A DNA stretch of 64,000 bases from Methanosarcina sp. (GTDB lineage Archaea; Halobacteriota; Methanosarcinia; Methanosarcinales; Methanosarcinaceae), in the NCBI RefSeq assembly GCF_028693135.1, contig NZ_JAQUVZ010000001.1, forward strand, positions 186,001 to 250,000. The letters are read 5' to 3'. The notes under the pieces were generated by a model. The model did no database searches. It was not told where the DNA came from and was given only the letters and a program-made list of their open reading frames with translations. Position numbers and translations under genes: made by a program. Positions 47,788 through 56,359 of this stretch are shown one piece after another (position 1 is the first letter of the stretch; each line of letters starts with the position of its first letter).

Positions 47788-48492
47788 ATGAATGTATTTG
47801 TAAAGAGTATACGGAAACTAATGGGATGGTGCCCGAATGCAAAACCACTTAAAACTCAACATTCCATCTGCCCTGAATATTTGGAAACTGATAACCAATC
47901 CAGGGGAAGAGATGCAGGAAATACCCCTATTTTACCCTCTGGTTGGTGGAACAAACGCCATAATAGGTCATTAATAATGTCCTCCGTGTTTACCCTCTTT
48001 TCCATATATTGGATCGGATTCCAGGGAGTTCGTCCCATGGATAAAGGTTTCATGTTTGGGTTAATTTTCGGAATTATTTTTAACCTGACCTTTTGTATCT
48101 GGAGCTGGAATTATCTGGATAACATAAAGAACTCAAGCAAAAAAAGAAAAATTATAACTGTATCGTCAAAATGGAGAGTTATAAATCTAATACTTTCCCT
48201 GGTATTTCTGTATCTCTTATTTTCACAATTTAACTGGGGATTCGTTTTATTTTTAATCTCTGCTTTTTGTTTGATAGCTTTGTTGTATTACTTTAAACTT
48301 GATTCATCGCCCCTGGTGCTGCTTCTTTACTTCGGTTCACGCAACATGGCACCTATATCCGGCATTTGTTTGACAGCTTTTCTGTATTACCTTACAGATG
48401 TATACTGGGAAAAGAAGAATAAAAAAATCGTGTTCATCGATGGGCGTAACAGTCCAGAGATCTACATTGTAAATAAGGGAGCTGAGTTATAA
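47788..48492 (+). CDS. DUF1673 family membrane protein 1
   Basis: 234 residues. The N-terminal cytoplasmic signature IRKLMGWCPNAKPLKTQHSI is the DUF1673 hallmark, with a lone conserved Trp-Cys-Pro. Five or six membrane helices follow (for example VFTLFSIYWIGF, GLIFGIIFNLTFCIWSW). The C-terminus keeps the family pattern YWEKKNKKIVFID. Function unknown. ATG at 47788 after GAAGGGG is chosen over the TTG at 47770. First of five tandem paralogues that overlap or abut, so one operon. Confidence 0.82.
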   Translation: MNVFVKSIRKLMGWCPNAKPLKTQHSICPEYLETDNQSRGRDAGNTPILPSGWWNKRHNRSLIMSSVFTLFSIYWIGFQGVRPMDKGFMFGLIFGIIFNLTFCIWSWNYLDNIKNSSKKRKIITVSSKWRVINLILSLVFLYLLFSQFNWGFVLFLISAFCLIALLYYFKLDSSPLVLLLYFGSRNMAPISGICLTAFLYYLTDVYWEKKNKKIVFIDGRNSPEIYIVNKGAEL

Positions 48493-49127
48493 TGACTTTG
48501 ACCCTGGAATACATTAAAAAACTGATGGGGTGGTGCCCTAACGCAAAAGCGCTTGAAACCGGATCTCTAATCAGCTCAGCTAATTTTGAAACATACGATC
48601 AATCAGGAGGAGAAAAAGCCAGGAACCCTGAGTTTTTGAGCCGATTTTCCAGGCTATTTTCCAGGTTTGACGTCAGAATCCTTCTGCCAACGATTTTCTT
48701 AACCCCCTTTTTCATAAATTCACTGTTCCGAACAGGTGTAAATACAGAGGCTCTCCTTTTAGGCCTTTCACTTTCTCTACTTATCTATTTGCTCGGCTGG
48801 AAAAAGCAAATGCGTCAGTACGATACCCTGGCAAAAAAACCCATTATTGCGTCTTCCTTTAAAAAAACATTATTCTGGATTTTCTTAGTCCTGATTTTGG
48901 GTTTGATTTTGCCTATGGTTTTCTTGTCTTATATCTTGTCTTATATACCCTCTTTTCTTAACGCTCGGTCAATGTATTCTTTCATTGCAGGAGCCTGGAT
49001 TCTTATGGGGGGAACCTATCTTCAGCTAATTTACTGGGAGAGAAAAAACCATCTGAAAATTTATATAAAAAGTGAAAAGGGGTTCCAGTGGATGTACGCC
49101 CTTGGAGAAAAAGAGGGGAAACTGTGA
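48492..49127 (+). CDS. DUF1673 family membrane protein 2
   Basis: 211 residues starting with LEYIKKLMGWCPNAKALETG, four membrane helices in two pairs, and YLQLIYWERKNHLKIYI at the C-terminal end. Its ATG overlaps the previous stop (TAATG). The pattern WCPNAK at the front, KKQMRQYDTLAKKP between helix pairs and YWERKNH at the end is shared by copies 2-4, pointing to a common fold and to recent duplication. Confidence 0.82.
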   Translation: MTLTLEYIKKLMGWCPNAKALETGSLISSANFETYDQSGGEKARNPEFLSRFSRLFSRFDVRILLPTIFLTPFFINSLFRTGVNTEALLLGLSLSLLIYLLGWKKQMRQYDTLAKKPIIASSFKKTLFWIFLVLILGLILPMVFLSYILSYIPSFLNARSMYSFIAGAWILMGGTYLQLIYWERKNHLKIYIKSEKGFQWMYALGEKEGKL

Positions 49128-49762
49128 ACTGGGGAGCCGAATACATCAAAAAGCTGATGGGCTGGTGTCCGAATGCAAAAACACTCGAAACTCAATATCC
49201 CACCCACCCTGAATATTTTGGCGCGAATACCCGGGCCAGAGGTGGAGATTCCAGAGACCCGGAAAATCGAAGCTGGTTCCGGAAAGTGAGTAACAGAATT
49301 CTCCTGATTGATTCTTTTCTTACACTTATATACCTAGCAATGACCCGTTTGGATGTGAATATATCTGCTTTGCTTGCCGGATTTTTCATTTCTGTAACGC
49401 TTATTGGCTTTGATTGGAAGAAGCAGATGCACAGATATGATACCATAGCACAAAAACTAATTTTCGATAATTCCGACATGAAAAAACTGTTTCATTCCGA
49501 CATGAAGAAACTGTTTCGGAGAATAAATCCAATTTTCTATGTAATGCTTTTTTATTGGATTTTTTATTGGATTTCTTCAGGAGATGTAGAAAGGAATTAT
49601 TCCTTACAAATAGCCTTTTCATTTGGAGGAGGTCTCCTGATGGGGATATGGATTAATTATTTCCAGCTAATATCCTGGGAGAAGAAGAACCATAAAACAA
49701 TTTATTTCGATAAAAGTTACGGGGCATGGAAACAATCGTATCTTATTAGGGAGAGAGAATAA
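49124..49762 (+). CDS. DUF1673 family membrane protein 3
   Basis: 212 residues from GTG 49124, which overlaps the previous stop (GTGA) and follows GAGGGG; the longer frame from 49088 runs inside the preceding gene and is rejected. Signature IKKLMGWCPNAKTLETQYP, four helices, DWKKQMHRYDTIAQKL between them, and SWEKKNHKTIYFDKSYG at the end. An internal duplication, SDMKKLFHSDMKKLFRR, is seen in the middle loop. Confidence 0.82.
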   Translation: MNWGAEYIKKLMGWCPNAKTLETQYPTHPEYFGANTRARGGDSRDPENRSWFRKVSNRILLIDSFLTLIYLAMTRLDVNISALLAGFFISVTLIGFDWKKQMHRYDTIAQKLIFDNSDMKKLFHSDMKKLFRRINPIFYVMLFYWIFYWISSGDVERNYSLQIAFSFGGGLLMGIWINYFQLISWEKKNHKTIYFDKSYGAWKQSYLIRERE

Positions 49763-50377
49763 ATGCCCGATAAGATATTTGTTTTTGACCAGATCAAAAA
49801 GCTTATGGGCTGGTGCCCTTATGCAAAAACACCTGAAAGCGGGTACCTAATTCCCTCCGGGAATTTTGAAGCAAATGCCCGGGAAGGAAAAGAAAAAGCA
49901 GGGACACCGGAAACCCTGTACGGGCACAGAAAAGCAAGCACCCGAATCCTCCTTATGAACGCGAGTTTTACTCTCCTGCACCCCGTGGTGCTTGCCATAA
50001 TAGGCCTGAACCGGGGAGCTTTTCTTGCCGGAATTGGCATTTCCATGCTAGTAGGCATCTTCGACTGGAAGAAGCAAATGAAAAAATATGATGCCCTGGA
50101 AAAAGAACCGGTGCTAGATTACTCCGGCAAGATGAAATTGTTTAAAAAATGGCACAGAATTCCAGGTCTCATATTTTTGCTCCTTACTTTTTACCTTTGG
50201 TCTGAAGCAAGGGAGTTGGCCACGCCGTATCTCTATTCTTTCGTTGCAGGCTCCCTTATTTTCCTCTGGTGCAGTTACCTGCAGATGATTTACTGGGAGA
50301 GGAAAAACCATAAAACGCTCTACTTCAAAAGTTGCGGGACCTGGAAAACCTTGTATGTTATAAGGGAGAGAAGGTAG
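49763..50377 (+). CDS. DUF1673 family membrane protein 4
   Basis: 204 residues starting directly after the previous stop (TAA ATG). FDQIKKLMGWCPYAKTPESG is the signature, with four membrane helices, DWKKQMKKYDALEKEP between the pairs, and YWERKNHKTLYFKSCGTWK at the end. Closest in pattern to copies 2 and 3. Function unknown. Confidence 0.82.
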   Translation: MPDKIFVFDQIKKLMGWCPYAKTPESGYLIPSGNFEANAREGKEKAGTPETLYGHRKASTRILLMNASFTLLHPVVLAIIGLNRGAFLAGIGISMLVGIFDWKKQMKKYDALEKEPVLDYSGKMKLFKKWHRIPGLIFLLLTFYLWSEARELATPYLYSFVAGSLIFLWCSYLQMIYWERKNHKTLYFKSCGTWKTLYVIRERR

Positions 50378-51097
50378 ATGCCTGCTAAAGCTGTTGTTTT
50401 CGAGCAGATCAAAAAGCTGATGGGCTGGTGCCCGGCTTGCAAGAAAATGGCACAGCAAACAAAACAGCCCTGCGATTTTGCAAACGTGACCCCAATTTCC
50501 GGAAAAACAGGAAATATCCCGGAATTCAGAACTTCAAATGTAATTTTTCCTGCAAATTCAAATCTGGTTTTTGTACTTTTTTATATAGGCATCAGCCTGC
50601 TTCTGAGGTATCCAAAGGACATTACACTCTTCCTGGCAGGTGTCTTCCTGCTTAACACCTGTTACTACGTTCTATTTCTCAAAACTTTCGAGGCAGCAGT
50701 TCTGGCAGACAGATTCGGGGTACACCTGCAGGTCTTCAGACTGAAGAATTTAAAAATTCCTTATGAAGAGATTAAAAGTGTGGCTTCATACAAGCATGAA
50801 AAACGTTCAAAGGAAATGTCCATACTCCTGGGAATTGGAGGAGTCGCCATTTGTGGATTCGTAGTTTACATGGTTGTAGTAGAAGGAGAATGGAAACCAC
50901 TTCTGCTATTGGGCTCCCTGTTTCCCTTCCTACTGCTTATGGAGAGGAAACAAAAAACCCGGTTATTGGATCTGAATACGCAGCTGTATATTAAAATCAG
51001 ACACAAAAAATGGTATGAATGGACTCCTTATTATTCCTTGATCACGGATGAAGCCTCGGCTGAAGAGCTTAAATCATTTATTGAAAGGCATTTGTGA
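50378..51097 (+). CDS. DUF1673 family membrane protein 5 (divergent)
   Basis: 239 residues, starting right after the previous stop. FEQIKKLMGWCPACKKMAQ keeps the signature, here with a second Cys (WCPACK, a CxxC-like pair), then two helices, a soluble PH-like middle (FGVHLQVFRLKNLKIPYEEI, KSVASYKHEKRSKEMSI), two more helices and a C-terminal domain. It differs from copies 1-4 in lacking YWERKNH. The CPAC motif could bind metal or undergo redox change; this is speculation. Confidence 0.8.
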   Translation: MPAKAVVFEQIKKLMGWCPACKKMAQQTKQPCDFANVTPISGKTGNIPEFRTSNVIFPANSNLVFVLFYIGISLLLRYPKDITLFLAGVFLLNTCYYVLFLKTFEAAVLADRFGVHLQVFRLKNLKIPYEEIKSVASYKHEKRSKEMSILLGIGGVAICGFVVYMVVVEGEWKPLLLLGSLFPFLLLMERKQKTRLLDLNTQLYIKIRHKKWYEWTPYYSLITDEASAEELKSFIERHL

Positions 51098-51108
51098 AGG
51101 CGTATGAA

Positions 51109-51231
51109 ATGACTTTCGTGAATTACTTCAGAGAACTGATGAGCTGGTGCCCGATGGAAAATTCCCTTCGGAAATCCCCCGGTAAAAGAAGAAAACAAGC
51201 TCATTATTTCAGGCTTTTTAGGAGTTGTTGA
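51109..51231 (+). pseudogene. Truncated sixth DUF1673 copy
   Basis: ATG 51109 opens a 40-codon frame, MTFVNYFRELMSWCPMENSL, which keeps the family front (xxLMxWCPxxxxL) and then ends after a basic tail at TGA 51229. There are no membrane helices. It overlaps the end of the minus-strand DUF5788 gene. It is probably the remnant of another tandem copy. Confidence 0.65.
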
Positions 51232-51683
51232 AAGCCCTTTTCATCAACGACCCTCTGGGTATTGAGCATTTTCTTAAATTCATCGACACCTTTTTCCCCG
51301 CCTTTCCCCTCAAGCTTATCCTTCAGCTCCATTGCCGCCCGCAAAAGCCCGGCGGCCTCTTCATAAAGCGTTTCAGCTTCTGCCTTTGTTAGTTCCTCGG
51401 TTTCCAGCAATTCTTCATCTGCTTTTGCCCTTTCCTTCAGTTTCGGGATAAGAGCCCTGATTTTGGCAGCTTCATCCGGATTGAGGAGTTCTTTTTCCCC
51501 CAGTTCCCGGACCATGTCCCGCAGCCTGTACTCCTCACCCTCAATCTCCAGGCATTCAGGGATTTTCTTCCCGGCCCAGGCAAAGTCGCTCCTGAGGCTC
51601 CAGAGGAGTTTGTTGCGCCCCTGAGAATCAAGGTATTCTGTTTCTGCCTCTGCTTTGTTTATTTTTGTATCATCTTTCAGCAT
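51204..51683 (-). CDS. DUF5788 family protein 1
   Basis: 159 residues, soluble, acidic and helical: GRNKLLWSLRSDFAWAGKKI, PECLEIEGEEYRLRDMVREL, LTKAEAETLYEEAAGLLRAA. The same pattern (FWAGQHIPDYVEFEGETFPL, LTHEQANSLYHETAGLLRAI) occurs in 55530-56009. I associate it with DUF5788, which is specific to Methanosarcinales. Function unknown. It is convergent with the DUF1673 array, with a small 3' overlap. Confidence 0.75.
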   Translation of the reverse strand: MLKDDTKINKAEAETEYLDSQGRNKLLWSLRSDFAWAGKKIPECLEIEGEEYRLRDMVRELGEKELLNPDEAAKIRALIPKLKERAKADEELLETEELTKAEAETLYEEAAGLLRAAMELKDKLEGKGGEKGVDEFKKMLNTQRVVDEKGFQQLLKSLK

Positions 51684-52168
51684 GAACTCTTCCCCTTAAA
51701 TACAGACATACTTTTATGATTTCTCCGCCCGGGCTCTTATTCTTTTCCATCCCTGCCCGGAAACCCGCTAAAATCGATCAACTGCTGAGCCAGATTCACT
51801 GATCAGGTAGATCAATAAGCACTATGATTGCCATAGGCACTATGATTACCTTTTTTAGGCTTTCGGACTCCCATACCTTTAACCCGTTCTCTGGCGCAGG
51901 AAAAAGTCTTACCTCAATGCCTCAAATTTACCGCATTTTCCAGCCAGTTTATAATGCACTTGAATTTATCTAGATTCATTTTTTAATGAAAAACTCGTTT
52001 ATCAGAATTAAATTTTATAGCATATACAAAATAAATTAAAAGGGTTATTATCCAAATATGATATACCCTTTTTTGTTAGTCAAAAAAACAGCTACATTAT
52101 GTATTTAAGAAGAAGAGAAAAAGGATTCATTCATAACAGCCAGGTTATCATAAATAATCAAAATGTGA
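51684..52168. other. Intergenic, 3' flank of tnpB
   Basis: No gene. The stretch next to tnpB (about 52050-52168) may hold the end of the TnpB element and its guide RNA, but no clear terminal hairpin was found. Confidence 0.4.
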
Positions 52169-53404
52169 TCAAGTATATTCAAAAGATGTTATCAAACATC
52201 TCTTTGGGTGTAACCCTACACCCTCCACTCCGTCTGCAAATGCTTTTGGAGTTGCTTTCCTGATTATATTCAGAGCTCCGTTGACATCGGCATTGATAAT
52301 TATCCCAGTTGCGGATTTGAATAGGCCTCGTTTGATCCTTCTGCCTACGTATTTAGCTCTGTGTTCTACAGGTTCGTTATCAAGGAAACTACATTTTGAT
52401 GTATGACTCTCTTCTTGAAGTATAACTTCTATGTTGACTTCCTGAGCTTTATACTGGATCATTTCAATCAATTTAACCAGAGGGAGCTGAACAAACTTCT
52501 GGTTGTTTTTTCGTCCCATGTTAACTTCTTGCTTCCAGTTTTCGTTTTTGCCAATTATGATTGATTTGACATTGTTTTTGATAGCGTAATTAACTATTCC
52601 ACGGCTAAGTTTGTGGAAATAATCCTTTATCATGTTATTTCGTTTGAAGTCGAGTTTTGCTAATTTACTACCCCATTTTATTTTAGCCAGATCGTATATG
52701 TGCTGAATCCGGGCTTTTTTCATGTTATAGAACTGATTAATGTTGTTTGCAGTATAACCCTTAACAACAATTGGGTTTGCACCAAAGTTGTTTGCGATAG
52801 TTGCAATATTGCGAACGCCAAGATCAATTCCTAAAACTCGGCTTGAGTTAATTTCATTCTCAGAAACTGTTTTGTCGTACACGATTTCACACGTATACTT
52901 ATTTGCGTTTGAGATTACCCGTACTTCTCTGAGGTCCACATCAACTAATCTGGTTTTCAATTCCAGGTTTACCGCTTTTGGGAATATGAGTATACCATTA
53001 ACGATTTTACACTGCTGGTTTGTGAATACCAGGATATGTTTTCCATCTTTGTGTTTGTATTTGGGTGGTTTAGGGCGTCCCATAAACAATTCAGGAGATT
53101 TTGCGTATACCTTTAATGCTTTGAAGAACGATTTCCAGCTTTTATCCAGTAGTTTAAGCACCTGTTGAGCAGTCTGTGCTGGCAATGCTCTGTATTGTTC
53201 TGTGTTTTTTAGCATTGAGTAAAGCTGTTTATACCAGATACCTTCACCCTTTTCACCAGTTTCCTGGTAAAGCTTATCATTTTCAAAGAATCTTTGTCGT
53301 ATTATGTAGTTGGCAGTATTAAACAAATTTTTAGAGGCGTGAGCCAGGACTGAAACACTATTTGATTTAAATTGAATTTGCTCAGTCCTTGTCACAAGTG
53401 CCAT
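52169..53404 (-). CDS. tnpB: TnpB-family RNA-guided nuclease (IS605/IS1341 type), solitary
   Basis: 411 residues from ATG 53404 after GGAG; the frame extends to 53431. RuvC-I is VLGIDLGVRNIATIA (Asp), RuvC-II SIIIGKNENWKQE (Glu), RuvC-III NADVNGALNI (Asp). The zinc-ribbon region reads HTSKCSFLDNEPVEH and GRRIKRGLFKS: only one Cys remains of the usual four, a variant seen in some TnpB subfamilies. No tnpA is present, so the element is not self-mobile. The frame is intact and the nuclease could be active with a guide RNA from its 3' flank. Confidence 0.92.
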   Translation of the reverse strand: MALVTRTEQIQFKSNSVSVLAHASKNLFNTANYIIRQRFFENDKLYQETGEKGEGIWYKQLYSMLKNTEQYRALPAQTAQQVLKLLDKSWKSFFKALKVYAKSPELFMGRPKPPKYKHKDGKHILVFTNQQCKIVNGILIFPKAVNLELKTRLVDVDLREVRVISNANKYTCEIVYDKTVSENEINSSRVLGIDLGVRNIATIANNFGANPIVVKGYTANNINQFYNMKKARIQHIYDLAKIKWGSKLAKLDFKRNNMIKDYFHKLSRGIVNYAIKNNVKSIIIGKNENWKQEVNMGRKNNQKFVQLPLVKLIEMIQYKAQEVNIEVILQEESHTSKCSFLDNEPVEHRAKYVGRRIKRGLFKSATGIIINADVNGALNIIRKATPKAFADGVEGVGLHPKRCLITSFEYT

Positions 53405-53711
53405 TTTAGTCAATCTCCAGCTTTTATACAAGTATGTTGATTGATAATATCAGATGATTATGTAAGTTACCATTGTTACCATTTTTCAGACCCATATAAT
53501 TTAGTAGAGAATTTCAGCCAGAACTGGAGTGTTAATTTTATACAGAAAAGTATTAAATAATTAAGAGTATTATTATCATTTGGGGAAATTAGACAAACTG
53601 GCAACCAGATATGGAGGCTGGAAAAGAAGTAGAATTATTAAATATACTATTTTCCGGTCCGAGTTTGATATGGCAAGCCTCCCAATAAAAAAGAAATTTG
53701 AGTGAAAAAAC
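53405..53711. other. Intergenic, 5' flank of tnpB
   Basis: AT-rich, no gene. Probably includes the left end of the TnpB element; TGATAATATCAGATGATTAT near 53440 could form a weak hairpin. Confidence 0.4.
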
Positions 53712-53906
53712 TTGAGGTCGTTGACTAAAATCTTAGTACTTACAGCCTGTCTGATCGCATTGAGTGGGGTTGCATCAGCCTGTAACTGTTGAACTAACGA
53801 ACTTAGAAGCCCTGGTTCTGGAAAAAAGGAAGCATCAACCGGAATAAGATTTAGTCAGCTACTTAGATCCTTTACCTCCGAAAAGCCGGTGGGAATTTCA
53901 AGATAA
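53712..53906 (+). pseudogene. Small exported protein with in-frame TGA
   Basis: TTG at 53712 opens MRSLTKILVLTACLIALSGV then ASACNC, a good signal peptide followed by Cys, and stops at TGA 53790. The same frame continues TNELRSPGSGKKEASTGIRF and ends at TAA 53904. The two parts read as one short secreted Cys-rich protein broken by one codon (probably TGC or TGT changed to TGA). Selenocysteine decoding is not expected in Methanosarcina. A terminator hairpin follows. Confidence 0.5.
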
Positions 53907-53921
53907 AAAGAGATCCATATT

Positions 53922-53949
53922 CCTCAGCAGGAGTACCGCCCTGCTGAGG
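53922..53949. terminator. Strong hairpin, 10-bp perfect stem
   Basis: CCTCAGCAGG (53922-53931) pairs exactly with CCTGCTGAGG (53940-53949) over an 8-nt loop, followed on the plus strand by AACTCCTTTTG. It fits the end of the small exported-protein transcript. Confidence 0.65.
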
Positions 53950-53965
53950 AACTCCTTTTGCTGAA

Positions 53966-54006
53966 AAGTGCTGAAGAATATCCGGCTTTCCCGATGTTCA
54001 GCACTT
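53966..54006 (-). terminator. Hairpin downstream of pyrI
   Basis: AAGTGCTGAA (53966-53975) pairs perfectly with TTCAGCACTT (53997-54006). It lies 26 bp beyond the pyrI stop on the minus strand and probably marks the end of the pyrBI transcript. Read on the minus strand, AGCAAAAGG follows and not a pure T-run, so it may act as an RNA-stabilising stem instead. Confidence 0.5.
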
Positions 54007-54031
54007 CTTCTATTCTCAGTTTGTAAAAGAA

Positions 54032-54502
54032 TCAAAGCAAATTTTCCGCAAGCTCTTCAGAAATCACGTGCTCACAATACAGGCAGTGAAGGGAAACCCC
54101 TTCTTCTTCGGACTGCAGTACTGAAAATTTGGATTTAATGGGTTCGCTGCTGTTAGAGATGCAGTTTAGATTCGTACAACGGACAACACCTTCCACATAA
54201 GACGGAAGCACGACATCATTTTTCTGAATCACTTTAAAGTCCCTGATGATATTGATTGTGGCTTTAGGAGAGATCAGGGCTATTCTGTTAAGTTCCTCAA
54301 TACTGAGCTCCTTGCCCTCGATCTTAACAACGTCTTTTTTGCCTCGCGCCCCGGGAGCGTTCATCACAAAACTGATAGTTTCCCGAAAAGCACTGGAAAT
54401 TCCCAGGATGCGCAGGACGTTTAGAGCCTGACCAGCTGTTATGTGATCGATCACAGTCCCGTTTTCGATTGCCTGAATCTTCAGGTCCCTTTTTTCATTC
54501 AC
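54032..54502 (-). CDS. pyrI: Aspartate carbamoyltransferase regulatory subunit
   Basis: 156 residues, normal length. The allosteric nucleotide-binding domain has IQAIENGTVIDHITAGQALN and KIEGKELSIEELNRIALISP; the zinc domain has VRCTNLNCISNSSEP and LHCLYCEHVI, giving the four zinc Cys. It binds PyrB and gives nucleotide feedback control of pyrimidine synthesis. Its start overlaps the pyrB stop by 4 nt. Confidence 0.97.
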   Translation of the reverse strand: MNEKRDLKIQAIENGTVIDHITAGQALNVLRILGISSAFRETISFVMNAPGARGKKDVVKIEGKELSIEELNRIALISPKATINIIRDFKVIQKNDVVLPSYVEGVVRCTNLNCISNSSEPIKSKFSVLQSEEEGVSLHCLYCEHVISEELAENLL

Positions 54503-55425
54503 TCAATCACCCCCATTGCAAGAGCAAGCAGTGCCATGCGGATCGGAACTCCATAGAAAGCCTGCTCAAAATAGCATGCATGGGGAGTTTCATCCACCTC
54601 AGGAGCGATCTCATTGACCCTCGGGAGAGGATGAAGGATTTTAAGGTTAGGGTCTGCAGCTTTTAAAAGGTCGCCTGTGACCCTCAGACTGTTTTTAACC
54701 TTTTCATATTCATCAGGATCAGGAAAACGCTCCCGTTGAACTCTTGTCATATACAGGACATCGACATCCTCTATTATATCCTCAAGAGAATCAGTTTCCT
54801 TTACACGGATCTTTTGCTTCCGAAGACCCCGGACAATTTCGGAGGGCATCCTGAGTTCCGGAGGCGAAACAAAGGTCATTTCTGCTCCATAAAGGGATAG
54901 AGCATGGCAGAGGGAATGGACGGTTCTCCCGTATTTAAGGTCTCCTGCAATGGCGATTTTAAGGCCTTCAAGATGGCTTTCCCTGCGGATTGTGTAGAGG
55001 TCAAGAAAAGTCTGGGTAGGATGATGGACAGAACCGTCTCCTCCGTTTATCACAGGGACAGTCGCGAACTCCGCAGCCATCTGTGCCGACCCATCAAGGG
55101 GATGACGCAGCACGATAAGGTCAGCATATTTACTGATCACGCGGATAGTATCAGCAAGGTTTTCCCCTTTCATGACAGAGCTTGCCTCAACTGAACCCAG
55201 GTTCAGGACCTGGCCTCCAAGCCTCCGCGCAGCAACCTCAAAAGACAGCCTTGTTCTTGTGCTTGGTTCAAAAAAAAGAAGCGAAATAATTTTTCCATCC
55301 AGCAGTCTGGACCTTTCCTCGCCCCTGGCAACAGGTTCAAGTTTTTCTGCGGCATCCAGAACATAGTCGATTTCCTCCCGCGAAAAATCTTTCATTGATA
55401 TGACGTTTCGGTTCTTAAATGGCAT
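54499..55425 (-). CDS. pyrB: Aspartate carbamoyltransferase catalytic subunit
   Basis: 308 residues from ATG 55425 (the frame extends 8 codons upstream; MPFKNRNVISMKDFS is the usual start). FFEPSTRTRLSFEVAARRLG is the carbamoyl-phosphate loop, with VLRHPLDGSAQMAAEF, GDGSVHHPTQTFLDLYT, and ILHPLPRVNEI as the aspartate-side motif. It makes N-carbamoyl-aspartate, the committed step of pyrimidine synthesis. First gene of the pyrBI operon. Confidence 0.97.
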   Translation of the reverse strand: MPFKNRNVISMKDFSREEIDYVLDAAEKLEPVARGEERSRLLDGKIISLLFFEPSTRTRLSFEVAARRLGGQVLNLGSVEASSVMKGENLADTIRVISKYADLIVLRHPLDGSAQMAAEFATVPVINGGDGSVHHPTQTFLDLYTIRRESHLEGLKIAIAGDLKYGRTVHSLCHALSLYGAEMTFVSPPELRMPSEIVRGLRKQKIRVKETDSLEDIIEDVDVLYMTRVQRERFPDPDEYEKVKNSLRVTGDLLKAADPNLKILHPLPRVNEIAPEVDETPHACYFEQAFYGVPIRMALLALAMGVIE

Positions 55426-55529
55426 CGAGTTTTCATAAATGATTCCCAAAGATATAACCTTTGCTCCGAAAATTTTTCAGGTTAGCGCTGCAACAATTAA
55501 GCATCAACTGGCACATCGGTTATGCCATT

Positions 55530-56009
55530 TTACTTTGATACGTTCTTCAGGAATTCAAGCCAGAGCCTGGTATCCCTAACTCTCTGGGCGATAAATTGCT
55601 CCTGGAAGCGTTTTGCACTCTCTTTAAGTTCTCCACTCTCAATTTCTTTAAGATCCATTATCGCACGCAGCAAGCCTGCAGTCTCGTGGTAGAGAGAGTT
55701 TGCCTGTTCATGTGTAAGGGGTTTATCTTCAAGCTCCTTTTCGTCCTTTTGTTCTTTTGCCGAAATAATATCGATGCATTTATCTATTCTGGATTTTTCG
55801 CTTTCCGTAAGGTTGTCTTTCTGAATCAGTTCCCATACATATTTATGAAGCGGGAATGTTTCTCCTTCAAATTCCACATAATCCGGGATATGCTGCCCGG
55901 CCCAGAAAAGACGGGAATGTAGAGCTGACAAAAGCTGCTTACGTTCCTCATCAGTGATATATTTTTGAGAAAAGTCGTTTTCATCATCTGTTTTAAGGCT
56001 CTTTTCCAT
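55530..56009 (-). CDS. DUF5788 family protein 2
   Basis: 159 residues from ATG 56009, which follows AGGGGA; the longer frame to 56060 lacks a good site. This start gives exactly the length of the paralogue at 51204-51683. Conserved blocks: SALHSRLFWAGQHIPDYVEF, LTHEQANSLYHETAGLLRAI and a C-terminal IAQRVRDTRLWLEFLK. Soluble, charged and helical; function unknown. It lies upstream of pyrB in the same direction, 104 bp away. Confidence 0.75.
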   Translation of the reverse strand: MEKSLKTDDENDFSQKYITDEERKQLLSALHSRLFWAGQHIPDYVEFEGETFPLHKYVWELIQKDNLTESEKSRIDKCIDIISAKEQKDEKELEDKPLTHEQANSLYHETAGLLRAIMDLKEIESGELKESAKRFQEQFIAQRVRDTRLWLEFLKNVSK

Positions 56010-56359
56010 AAACTGTCCCCTAACTAGATTGTTCTCTCTTATAAAAAAATTTTGTGACAACTATTTAGCAACGGGTTTTCGGCTACGAATGTGAAACTGC
56101 AAAAACAAAAACATTCAAAATAAAGGCATCCAGAATGAAAAGCAATATAGGTAATGAAGAACTCACATACTAAAAATGAGTAGTAAACAATGAACAGGAG
56201 TAATAAGTAAATAAAAAAGGTAATAAAGGTTATTAAAAAGTAAAGATCATAATAAAGATTTAAGATCGTAATAAAAATTTAAGAATATAAAAACAGAAGG
56301 TAAACCGATACAAACACTCAATTTTTCAATTATTTTGATTTCCCAATAGAGGTGATACT
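56010..56359. other. Intergenic, AT-rich, divergent promoters
   Basis: No gene. Contains low-complexity AAAGTAATAAAGGTTATTAAAA stretches. The Shine-Dalgarno GAGGTGAT of the next gene is at 56349-56356. Confidence 0.5.

Noticed and set aside
53712-53906. Selenocysteine reading of the TGA at 53790
   Set aside because: Methanosarcina is not known to use selenocysteine and no insertion element was seen; a nonsense change is simpler.
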